Part shown: positions 1-6,974 of the stretch, in pieces
How positions within the stretch are numbered: the stretch's first letter is position 1
Layout of the letters: the number at the start of each line of letters is the position of its first letter
DNA from: Lachnospiraceae bacterium
GTDB taxonomy: Bacteria; Bacillota; Clostridia; Lachnospirales; Lachnospiraceae
Direction of reading: 5' to 3'
Assembly: GCA_015057085.1 (NCBI GenBank)
Contig: SVFB01000050.1
Coordinates: 1-37,802, forward strand
DNA length: 37,802 bases
Translations under genes and position numbers: made by a program
Notes under the pieces: model-generated
The model's database searches: none
Seen by the model: the letters and a program-made list of their open reading frames with translations, nothing else
What the model was told of the DNA's origin: nothing

Positions 1-66
1 AGTACATATACGACAGTTTTTGGTGTCCGCCAACCATAAAACTTTTTTCAAAATTGTACAGGCATT

Positions 67-101
67 CAAAAGACGCATGTCTATCAGGATGCGAGCTTTT
101 G
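67..101 (+). other. Imperfect hairpin of unknown role upstream of thyA
   Basis: CAAAAG (67-72) and CGCAT (74-78) pair with ATGCG (89-93) and CTTTTG (96-101), leaving small internal bulges and a 10-base loop. There is no T-run, so it is not a standard terminator, and it does not match a riboswitch class that I recognise. The rest of 1-206 shows no convincing gene: the only open frame (20-202) starts at GTG without a ribosome site and has an unlikely composition. The stretch may be the untranslated end of something lying left of the window. Confidence 0.3.
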
Positions 102-206
102 CATATATGAAAACCAAAATATTCTTGCAAAGTGAAGGGGGGTACCGGGTTTATGGGCGGAGGATGTTTATCATAATACAGACTGTGAATGGTAACATTT
201 GATTTT

Positions 207-244
207 ATTTTACTCTTCACATCTATTGTGGAAATGAGTAAAAT
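207..244 (+). promoter_or_regulatory. thyA promoter embedded in a palindrome
   Basis: TTCACA (216-221) and TAAAAT (239-244) are separated by 17 bases; each matches five of six sigma-A consensus positions. A perfect 9-base inverted repeat, ATTTTACTC (207-215) and GAGTAAAAT (236-244), brackets the promoter, and its right arm contains the -10 box. An inner near-repeat (TTCACA against TGTGGAA) extends the symmetry. The predicted transcript start is near 251, giving a leader of about 47 bases before thyA. The promoter call is from pattern matching. An operator role for the palindrome is inference. Confidence 0.55.
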
Positions 245-297
245 ATAGGAAAGTGTGTGATTAGGGCGAGCGAGACTTGAAGAAGGAGGACAATAAT

Positions 298-1146
298 ATG
301 AGTTATGCAGATAAAGTATTTGTAGATATGTGCCGTGATATTTTAGATAACGGAACCAGTACAGAGGGAGAGAAGGTTCGTCCTCATTGGGAGGATGGAA
401 CTTCTGCCTATACCATCAAGAAATTCGGTGTGGTAAACCGATATGATTTATCAAAGGAATTCCCGGCAATTACATTGCGTAAGACCGCAATCAAGACCTG
501 TACAGAGGAGATGCTTTGGATTTGGCAGAGAAAGTCCAATAATATTCATGATTTAAAGAGTACCGTATGGGATGAATGGGCAGATGAGACCGGTTCCATC
601 GGTAAGGCTTACGGATATCAGCTTGGTGTGAAACATCAGTATAAAGAGGGAATGTTCGATCAGGTGGATCGTGTGATTTATGATTTGAAAAATAATCCTT
701 TTTCCCGTCGTATTTTGACCAATATTTATGTGCATCAGGATTTGCATGAAATGCATTTATATCCATGCGCTTACAGCATGACATTCAATGTGACACAAAA
801 GAAGGGACATGACAAGCTGACATTGAATGCGATTTTGAATCAGCGTTCTCAGGATGTGCTTGCTGCAAATAACTGGAATGTTTGTCAGTATGCGGTTTTG
901 GTACATATGCTTGCACAGGTGTGTGATATGGAAGTAGGAGAGCTTGTTCATGTCATCGCAGATGCACATATTTATGACCGACATGTTCCGTTGGTGGAAG
1001 AGTTAATTAAACGAGAACAACATCCTGCTCCGAAGTTTTGGTTGAATCCGGAAATCAAGGATTTCTATGATTTCACAACTGATGATATTAAGATTACGGA
1101 TTATGTAACAGGTGAGCAGATCAAGAATATTCCAATCGCAATTTAG
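298..1146 (+). CDS. thyA: Thymidylate synthase (ThyA, phi3T/Bacillus ThyA-like branch)
   Basis: Cytosolic enzyme that converts dUMP to dTMP with methylene-tetrahydrofolate as carbon donor and reductant. The product is 282 residues. The catalytic cysteine is C157 in YPCAYSMTFNV; the usual PCH motif reads PCA here, a departure I also associate with the phi3T/B. subtilis ThyA branch, whose length and C-terminal region (NPEIKDFYDFTTDDIKI) it resembles. The nucleotide-binding stretch NVCQYAVL and the DAHIYDRH segment are present. I start it at ATG 298 because GAAGGAGGA (282-290) stands eight bases upstream; an earlier in-frame TTG at 277 would swallow that site. folA follows 16 bases later, which couples dTMP formation to recycling of the dihydrofolate it yields. 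Confidence 0.95.
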   Translation: MSYADKVFVDMCRDILDNGTSTEGEKVRPHWEDGTSAYTIKKFGVVNRYDLSKEFPAITLRKTAIKTCTEEMLWIWQRKSNNIHDLKSTVWDEWADETGSIGKAYGYQLGVKHQYKEGMFDQVDRVIYDLKNNPFSRRILTNIYVHQDLHEMHLYPCAYSMTFNVTQKKGHDKLTLNAILNQRSQDVLAANNWNVCQYAVLVHMLAQVCDMEVGELVHVIADAHIYDRHVPLVEELIKREQHPAPKFWLNPEIKDFYDFTTDDIKITDYVTGEQIKNIPIAI

Positions 1147-1162
1147 GAGAGGAGCCGGATAC

Positions 1163-1654
1163 ATGAATTTAATTGTAGCAGTAGACAAGAATTGGGCCAT
1201 TGGCAAGAACAACGAGTTGTTGGTAAGAATCCCGGCAGATCAAAAATTCTTTCGGGAAACAACCACCGGGAAAGTCGTCGTCATGGGGCGGAAGACCCTA
1301 GAGAGTTTTCCGAACGGGCTTCCGCTGAAAAATCGCACAAATATTGTGCTAACCCGTAACCCGAATTACCAGGTAAAAGATGCCATCGTTGTACACTCTA
1401 TGGACGAGCTGCATGAAGAATTAAAAAAATATAACAGCGAAGATATTTTTGTCATCGGCGGCGAGAAAATATATGAGCAGATGTTGGATGAATGTGATAT
1501 TGCACATGTCACCAAGATTAATTATGCGTATGATGCAGATGCATATTTCCCAAATCTGGATGAGAAAGATGACTGGGAATTAGTAGGCGATAGCGAAGAA
1601 CAGACCTATTTTGATCTGGAATTTTACTTTTACCTCTATAAAAGAAAGCAATAG
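1163..1654 (+). CDS. folA: Dihydrofolate reductase
   Basis: Reduces dihydrofolate to tetrahydrofolate with NADPH, regenerating the cofactor oxidised by the preceding ThyA. It has 163 residues, the usual size. The N-terminal strand (LIVAVDKNWAIGKNNELL), the active-site acid in RIPADQKFF, the NADPH-contact strand VVVMGRKTLESFP and the glycine-rich FVIGGEKIYEQ are all visible. The start is ATG 1163, preceded by GGAGAGGAG at the thyA stop; in-frame codons further upstream lie inside thyA. The Trp that commonly precedes the active-site acid region is not present (LLVRIPADQ). It forms an operon with thyA and probably ilvBN, since ilvB begins 17 bases after its stop. Confidence 0.95.
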   Translation: MNLIVAVDKNWAIGKNNELLVRIPADQKFFRETTTGKVVVMGRKTLESFPNGLPLKNRTNIVLTRNPNYQVKDAIVVHSMDELHEELKKYNSEDIFVIGGEKIYEQMLDECDIAHVTKINYAYDADAYFPNLDEKDDWELVGDSEEQTYFDLEFYFYLYKRKQ

Positions 1655-1671
1655 AGAAAAAGAGAGATATT

Positions 1672-3393
1672 ATGGACATCACAGGAAGAAAATTATTTGT
1701 TAAAGCATTGCAGGAAGAGGGAGTAGATACGATTTTTGCCTATCCGGGCGGAACCGTTACAGACCTCTTTGATGAGTTATATAAAACAGACAATATTGAT
1801 TTGGTACTGCCAAGACATGAGCAGGGATTAATTCATGAAGCAGAAGGATATGCAAAATCGACAGGCAAAGTAGGCGTTTGTTTGGTAACAAGCGGACCGG
1901 GTGCGACCAATATTGTAACAGGATTAGCAGATGCGCATTATGACAATGTGCCATTGGTATGCTTCACGGGACAGGTTCCACTTGCATTAATTGGAAATGA
2001 TGCATTTCAGGAAGTGGATATTGTTGGAATTACCAGATCGATTACGAAATACAGTGTGACAGTGCGAAACCGTGCTGAACTGGGAAAAGTAATCAAGATG
2101 GCCTTTCATATTGCCCAAACAGGAAAGCCGGGGCCGGTTTTAATTGATTTGCCAAAGGATATTCAGACTGCTTCCGGACCTGCAAACTATCCTGATAAGG
2201 TTGAGATACGTGGATATCGCATCAATGACGGGGTGCATGTGGGCCAGCTAAAGAAGGCTTATAAAACTCTAAAATCTGCAAAGCGTCCGTTGATTTTAGC
2301 CGGTGGCGGAATTCATATTTCCGGTGCCAATGAATTGTTGCGCGCCTTTGTGGAGAAGATGAATGTCCCTATGGTTACCACTGTCATGGGAAAGGGCGCG
2401 ATTCCAACACAGCATCAGCTATATGTAGGAAATTGCGGTATGCATGGAAGATATTCTGCGAATAAGGCTGTCAGCGAATGCGATGTACTTTTTTCAATCG
2501 GAACGCGTTTTAATGACCGTATTACAGGAGATTTGAATGAGTTTGCACCTAAAGCAAAGATTATTCATATCGATATTGATACAGCATCCATTTCCAGAAA
2601 TGTTGTGGTAGATATTCCAATTGTAGCGGATGCAAAAGTAGCATTGGAAAAATTATTGGAGTGGGCAGAACCTAAGAACACAAAGGCTTGGATGAATCAA
2701 ATCGCCATCTGGGAAAGCGAAAATCCATTGGCAATGAGAAGAGATAAGGGGCTTTCTCCGCAGATGATTATGGAGCAAATCAATAAGGCTTACCCGGACG
2801 GAATCTATGTAACGGATGTTGGACAGCATCAGATGTGGGCAAGCCAGTATCTGGAATTGACGAAACCACGTCAGTTTTTGACCTCCGGAGGCTTGGGAAC
2901 CATGGGATTTGGTCTTCCGGCTGCAATCGGAGCAAAGATTGCAAACAGAGACAGTGAAGTCATCTGTATCTCGGGAGATGGCGGCTTACAGATGAATATT
3001 CAGGAGCTTGCAACTGCAGTTGTACAAGGCGCAGATGTTACGATTTGTGTATTGAACAATTATTATCTTGGAATGGTGCGTCAGATGCAGCAGCTTTTCT
3101 ATGGAAAGCGTTATTCTGCTACCTGCCTGCGCAAACGCAGAAGTTGTCCGGCGGAATGCAAAGGCCCGAATAAGAATTGTCCTCCATATACACCTGATTT
3201 TGTGAAATTAGTAGAAAGCTACGGTGGCTTTGGAATTCGTGCAGAGACTCCGGAACAGGTTGCGGCAGCATTTGATGAGGCCAAGAAACATAAGGGTGTG
3301 CCAAAGTTAATCGAATTTATGATTTCCACAGATGAATTGGTTCTTCCAATGGTAAAAGGTGGAAATCCGATGAGCGAAATGATTTTAAAGTAG
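1672..3393 (+). CDS. ilvB: Acetolactate synthase, large (catalytic) subunit, with Cys-rich insert
   Basis: ThDP-dependent enzyme that condenses two pyruvates to acetolactate, or pyruvate with 2-oxobutyrate, in the first common step of valine, leucine and isoleucine synthesis. It has 573 residues. The N-terminal Pyr domain (GVDTIFAYPGG, then the catalytic glutamate in LPRHEQG), the central FAD-type domain and the C-terminal PP domain with the ThDP/Mg motif GDGGLQMN...LNN are in order. Just after that motif, between KRYSAT and the TPDFVKL helix, lies an insert with Cys485, Cys492, Cys496 and Cys503 (spacing x6-x3-x6), rich in Arg and Lys. A cysteine quartet here is not part of the textbook enzyme and could bind a metal or Fe-S cluster. 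The ribosome site is weak (AGAGAG). ilvN follows after 10 bases. Confidence 0.95.
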   Translation: MDITGRKLFVKALQEEGVDTIFAYPGGTVTDLFDELYKTDNIDLVLPRHEQGLIHEAEGYAKSTGKVGVCLVTSGPGATNIVTGLADAHYDNVPLVCFTGQVPLALIGNDAFQEVDIVGITRSITKYSVTVRNRAELGKVIKMAFHIAQTGKPGPVLIDLPKDIQTASGPANYPDKVEIRGYRINDGVHVGQLKKAYKTLKSAKRPLILAGGGIHISGANELLRAFVEKMNVPMVTTVMGKGAIPTQHQLYVGNCGMHGRYSANKAVSECDVLFSIGTRFNDRITGDLNEFAPKAKIIHIDIDTASISRNVVVDIPIVADAKVALEKLLEWAEPKNTKAWMNQIAIWESENPLAMRRDKGLSPQMIMEQINKAYPDGIYVTDVGQHQMWASQYLELTKPRQFLTSGGLGTMGFGLPAAIGAKIANRDSEVICISGDGGLQMNIQELATAVVQGADVTICVLNNYYLGMVRQMQQLFYGKRYSATCLRKRRSCPAECKGPNKNCPPYTPDFVKLVESYGGFGIRAETPEQVAAAFDEAKKHKGVPKLIEFMISTDELVLPMVKGGNPMSEMILK

Positions 3394-3403
3394 GAGGCAG
3401 TTT

Positions 3404-3910
3404 ATGTCAGAGATGAAGAATCGCTGGATCGCGCTATATGTGGAAAATCAGGTGGGCGTTCTGGCAAAAGTATCCGGACTGTTCTCCGGAAAAAGTTATA
3501 ATTTACAATCACTTACAGTAGGTGAAACCGAGGATAAGACTGTATCTCGTATGACAATTTGTGTCACCAGCGATGATATTACCTTTGAGCAGATTAAAAA
3601 GCAGTTGAATCGCATGGTAGAGGTCATCAAGGTTATTGATCTTACGGATGTGCCTTTGCATATGAAGGAAATTCTGTTTGCCAAAGTAAGCAAACTGACA
3701 GAGGATCAGATTACACAGGTTTTCCAAATTGCTCAGGTTTTCAAAATTGAAGTGGTTGATTTGAATCAGGACAGTGTGATTTTAGAAAGTCATCTGACTG
3801 AACATCGAAATAATGAACTGATTGCATTGCTGAAGTCTAAATTTAAACAGATTTCCATCGTCAGAGGCGGTGCTGTGGCAATTGAATCAATTAGTACAGG
3901 TTGCAGATAA
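3404..3910 (+). CDS. ilvN: Acetolactate synthase, small (regulatory) subunit
   Basis: Regulatory partner of IlvB: it stimulates activity and normally gives feedback inhibition by branched-chain amino acids. The product has 168 residues. An N-terminal ACT domain (residues about 7-80) is marked by RWIALYVENQVGVLAKVSGLFSGKSYN, and the C-terminal small-subunit domain follows (ILFAKVSKLTEDQI to SIVRGGAVAIE). The start codon ATG 3404 has TAGGAGGC overlapping the ilvB stop, so the two are almost certainly co-transcribed and translated in concert. No T-box or leader peptide is visible ahead of ilvB, so control may act on the protein or on the thyA promoter. Confidence 0.94.
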   Translation: MSEMKNRWIALYVENQVGVLAKVSGLFSGKSYNLQSLTVGETEDKTVSRMTICVTSDDITFEQIKKQLNRMVEVIKVIDLTDVPLHMKEILFAKVSKLTEDQITQVFQIAQVFKIEVVDLNQDSVILESHLTEHRNNELIALLKSKFKQISIVRGGAVAIESISTGCR

Positions 3911-3925
3911 AAATGTCAGAATCCC

Positions 3926-3985
3926 TTGTACTTATGGTACAAATTAACTATAATTAGTAATGAAGTCCTAAATTTTTTGTTAGGA
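3926..3985 (+). promoter_or_regulatory. Promoter for the signalling island, plus RBS-sequestering hairpin
   Basis: TTGTAC (3926-3931) and a perfect TATAAT (3949-3954) are 17 bases apart. Downstream, TCCTAA (3966-3971) can pair with TTAGGA (3980-3985), which overlaps the AGGAGGG ribosome site (3982-3988) of the following kinase gene. The -35 match is only partial. The short hairpin could reduce translation until melted. TTGTAC and GTACAA also form a small inverted repeat (3926-3942). Confidence 0.5.
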
Positions 3986-3992
3986 GGGAGTT

Positions 3993-5435
3993 ATGGAAGA
4001 AAACGAGTTCATGCGCTTTGCAACCGATCATGCACATGAGTTAATCCTGTTTTTTGATGAAACAGGACGGGTTTTCTATGCCAATTTGGCAGCCAATCGT
4101 TGGCTGGAGTACGGGGATCAGATGAATATCACGTCAATCGTAGATATTTTTCCATCTCTTTTCACGGTAGGTGTGGGAAAATTAACCTGCAGTGAAGAGA
4201 TGGATGGGCATGATATAGAAACAGAAGCCTATCGCAGAAATCGAACCTGCTTTAATATTTGCGTAAAGTTCGAAAAAATCGGTGATGGGATTTATTCCGC
4301 AATTGGATATGAAACCACCGAAATTGTGCAAATGCGTAAAAAAGTGCAAGAGGTGGATTTACAAATTGCAGAGGCTCTCAAGGTAAAATCCGAGTTTACG
4401 GCAAATGTTACCCATGAACTTAGGACCCCTGTTAACGGAATATCAGGAAATACACGCGAACTGCTGGAGAAAGAGACTGAGCCGGGGAAGGTGCGTCTAT
4501 TGCAGTTGATCGAGCGTGGTTGTCAGGATATGCATGCCATTATAAATAATGTATTGGATTTCTCAAAACTCGAAGCCGGTAAGTTTACTTTGGAGACAAG
4601 GGAATTTGTCTTTAGAGATATGATCGACTATGCAGTTTCAAATCATAAAAGCAAAATCAACGATAAAGGATTGGATTTCTTTATAACTGTAGCTTCGGAG
4701 ATTCCGGAGCGAGTAATCGGTGATGAGCTTCGCATTGTGCAAATTCTAAACAATCTGCTTTCAAATGCAGTGAAATTCACATCAGCAGGTAAAATTATTC
4801 TCGAAGTAGTAATGACCGCACAGGTCGACAATAGAATCGAATTGTTTTTCTTGGTAATTGATTCCGGAATCGGAATTGCCAAAGAAAATCAAGATAAATT
4901 ATTCCAAAGCTTTTCACAGGTGGATGCGTCCATAACCAGAAAATACGGTGGAACCGGATTGGGCTTAAATATCACCAAACAATTGGTAGAAATGATGGGT
5001 GGCTCGATTCATCTGGAGAGCGAATACGGAAAGGGTTCGATGTTTTCATTCCACATTTGGCTGGAGCTTCCAAAGGATGAAGTTTCAGAGGCAAAAGGTT
5101 TTGATCTGACAAGCAATGAGCAGGTCGCAAGCTATTCATTGGATGATTTTGATATTGCCAATGAAATGTGGAATTACGGATCAGAAGAAAATCGGGCTGA
5201 AATTGATAAAAAGATGCAAAAGATTATTCTATGTATCGATATGGAGAATTGGGAAAAGGCGGAAGGTTTTGCGGATGCCGTGAAGAAGATGACGGCACAG
5301 GCGCCAAAAGATGTTAAGACAGCTGCTTTAAGACTGAAGATGGCTGTTCAAAAGGAAGACCAGGAAAAGGCACGGGAGTATCATAAGACTTTGAAAGGTC
5401 TGCTAGATGAGGAGAAGGTAGGAAACGGAGTATGA
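3993..5435 (+). CDS. Soluble PAS-domain sensor histidine kinase
   Basis: Predicted cytosolic sensor kinase of 480 residues with no membrane segment. A PAS-type domain occupies roughly residues 8-120 (ELILFFDETGRVFYANLAANRWL). The HisKA dimerisation helix carries the phospho-acceptor His141 in VTHELRTPVNGI, and a complete HATPase_c domain follows: N box NNLLSNAVKFT, G1 DSGIGIA, F box SFSQVD, G2 GGTGLGLN. There is no receiver domain. The last 85 residues, after the catalytic domain, form a helical acidic and lysine-rich region (MENWEKAEGFADAVKKM) of unknown role, comparable to the tail of the kinase at 10893. Its stop overlaps the start of the next response regulator (ATGA), so that regulator is the likely phosphorylation target. 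The signal is unknown; the PAS domain implies a small ligand, redox or cofactor. Confidence 0.88.
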   Translation: MEENEFMRFATDHAHELILFFDETGRVFYANLAANRWLEYGDQMNITSIVDIFPSLFTVGVGKLTCSEEMDGHDIETEAYRRNRTCFNICVKFEKIGDGIYSAIGYETTEIVQMRKKVQEVDLQIAEALKVKSEFTANVTHELRTPVNGISGNTRELLEKETEPGKVRLLQLIERGCQDMHAIINNVLDFSKLEAGKFTLETREFVFRDMIDYAVSNHKSKINDKGLDFFITVASEIPERVIGDELRIVQILNNLLSNAVKFTSAGKIILEVVMTAQVDNRIELFFLVIDSGIGIAKENQDKLFQSFSQVDASITRKYGGTGLGLNITKQLVEMMGGSIHLESEYGKGSMFSFHIWLELPKDEVSEAKGFDLTSNEQVASYSLDDFDIANEMWNYGSEENRAEIDKKMQKIILCIDMENWEKAEGFADAVKKMTAQAPKDVKTAALRLKMAVQKEDQEKAREYHKTLKGLLDEEKVGNGV

Positions 5436-6493
5436 ATGACACAAAGACACCCCGCATCTTAATTGTAGATGATGTAGAAACCAATCGATTTGCTTTGCGG
5501 GATATTATTGCAGAGATGGGTTATCAGCCAATCTTGACGGAAAATGGGGAACAGGCGCTAAGAATCATAGAAAAATTTCAGTTTTCTCTTGTGGTTTCGG
5601 ATGTGGCAATGCCTGTTATGGATGGCTATGAATTATGCATTCAATTAAAGAAAAATCCGCACACAAGAGAAATTCCTGTTATTTTTATTTCTGCTTACGA
5701 TGATCCATCGGATGTGGTAAAGGGATTTGAAATCGGCGGAGCGGACTATATTACCAAACCATTTATTCCTGAGGTGGTAAAAGCCAGAGTTGGTGTTCAC
5801 CTAAAGGCTGCTCAGGCAGGAAAAGAATTGCAGGATTTAAATCGCAAATTGCAACATTCTGTCACAGAGCAAATGGAGCAAAATGAAAAAGAGAAAAAGA
5901 ATGTATTATATGCCTTGATTCGTGTTGCGAGAGAAAATGCGAATTATGATGAGACTCATATGGAGCGGTTGAGCAAGAACTGCAGAATATTGGCGGAAGC
6001 ATTACAGCTTTCACCGAAATTTGATAAAGAGATTTCGGATTCCTATGTGGATACAATCGAACTATCTGCGCCACTATGTGACTTGGGTAATGTTTCAATT
6101 CCATCCTCTCTTTTGCAAAAGCAGGATGCGTTGACACCGGATGAAGTGAAAGTTATGCAAAGCCACACATCACAAGGTGCTCGAATTCTGCGGGATATCG
6201 AAGGCAATGGCGAATTTAACAATTTTATCCATATGTCAAAAGAAATTGCACATTATCATCATGAAAATTATGATGGGACAGGATATCCAACCGGGAAAAA
6301 AGGAGATGAAATTCCGCTGGCAGCACAGATTGTGGCTGTCGTCGGAGAATTCTGTGCTTTAACGGAAGACAGAAGTTATCGTGAAGCTTATTCTTTGGAA
6401 GAGGCTCTTGCGATTATGGAAGTAGATGCAGAAAGCAAATTTAATCCTGATATTTATGGCATTGTGAAAAAGATTTACAGACAGTTTGTTTAG
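5432..6493 (+). CDS. Response regulator with degenerate HD-GYP output domain
   Basis: 353 residues. The N-terminal receiver (1-125) has the acidic pair DD near residues 8-9, the phospho-acceptor Asp57 in VSDVAMPVMDGYEL and the conserved Lys in YITKPF. A coiled linker (about 128-160) leads to an HD-GYP fold domain. Family enzymes of this kind hydrolyse cyclic di-GMP. The GYP signature survives (H276-H277-E278 to G284-Y285-P286), as does an earlier HMERL. However, the diagnostic HD pair reads C216-D217-L-G-N, and the later D-x-x-D metal position reads GEFCAL. Two or more metal ligands are therefore missing, and hydrolysis is doubtful; a cyclic di-GMP or protein-binding role is possible. It overlaps the upstream kinase gene by four bases, indicating translational coupling. 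Confidence 0.87.
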   Translation: MNDTKTPRILIVDDVETNRFALRDIIAEMGYQPILTENGEQALRIIEKFQFSLVVSDVAMPVMDGYELCIQLKKNPHTREIPVIFISAYDDPSDVVKGFEIGGADYITKPFIPEVVKARVGVHLKAAQAGKELQDLNRKLQHSVTEQMEQNEKEKKNVLYALIRVARENANYDETHMERLSKNCRILAEALQLSPKFDKEISDSYVDTIELSAPLCDLGNVSIPSSLLQKQDALTPDEVKVMQSHTSQGARILRDIEGNGEFNNFIHMSKEIAHYHHENYDGTGYPTGKKGDEIPLAAQIVAVVGEFCALTEDRSYREAYSLEEALAIMEVDAESKFNPDIYGIVKKIYRQFV

Positions 6494-6505
6494 AAACCTA
6501 AGAAA

Positions 6506-6533
6506 TTGCTAACAAAACCTATCAGGTTATAAA
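6506..6533 (+). promoter_or_regulatory. Candidate internal promoter for the cheY-cheA-cheW-receptor genes
   Basis: TTGCTA (6506-6511), a 16-base spacer and TATAAA (6528-6533) lie in the 75-base gap between the degenerate HD-GYP regulator and the stand-alone receiver, the widest gap inside the signalling island. A small AACCT/AGGTT inverted repeat lies within the spacer. The match is moderate, and read-through from 3926 could serve these genes instead. Confidence 0.35.
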
Positions 6534-6568
6534 TAAATGCTATATGAATTGAAAAGGAGAGATCATAT

Positions 6569-6961
6569 ATGAAGATTTTATTGGCAGAGGACGATTTTGT
6601 AACGCGAAAATTTATGACAAATTTCTTGTCAAAATACGGAGAGTGCGACGTAACTGTCGATGGTATGGAAGCGGTAGATGCTTTCATGATGGCTTTGGAG
6701 GAGGATGATCCATATGACCTTGTCTGCCTCGATATTATGATGCCGGTCATGGACGGTTATCAGGCTTTGATGGGAATTCGTAATCTGGAAAAGGAACACG
6801 GTATTTCCATGGAGGATGGCGCTAAGGTGATTATGACTACCGCTTTAAATGACGAGAAGAATGTGAAAATGGCATTTGAATTGGGATGTACAATTTATTC
6901 CGGAAAACCGATTGATCAGGAGAAATTCGAACAGGCTTTGAAAAAAATCGGCTTAATCTAG
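6569..6961 (+). CDS. Stand-alone receiver protein (CheY-like)
   Basis: Single receiver domain of 130 residues with no output domain. Visible are the acidic pocket (LAEDDFV), the phospho-acceptor Asp55 in LVCLDIMMPVMDGYQAL, the Thr pair (IMTTA) and the conserved Lys in YSGKPID. It probably accepts phosphate from CheA, encoded 13 bases downstream, and passes the signal to a partner protein or to an Hpt domain in the neighbouring hybrid kinases. The insert LEKEHGISMEDGAK lengthens the loop before strand 4, which is common in this type but unlike enteric CheY. Start ATG 6569 has AAAAGGAGA seven bases upstream. Whether it contacts a flagellar motor cannot be judged: no motor gene is in the window. 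Confidence 0.85.
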   Translation: MKILLAEDDFVTRKFMTNFLSKYGECDVTVDGMEAVDAFMMALEEDDPYDLVCLDIMMPVMDGYQALMGIRNLEKEHGISMEDGAKVIMTTALNDEKNVKMAFELGCTIYSGKPIDQEKFEQALKKIGLI

Positions 6962-6974
6962 AAAGGAGCTGTCT

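Noticed and set aside
67-101. Known riboswitch upstream of thyA
   Set aside because: The hairpin lacks the core motifs of the THF, preQ1, guanidine or cyclic di-GMP classes as I know them.
20-202. 60-residue plus-strand open frame ahead of thyA
   Set aside because: It starts at GTG without a ribosome site, overlaps a hairpin, and its composition resembles no real protein.
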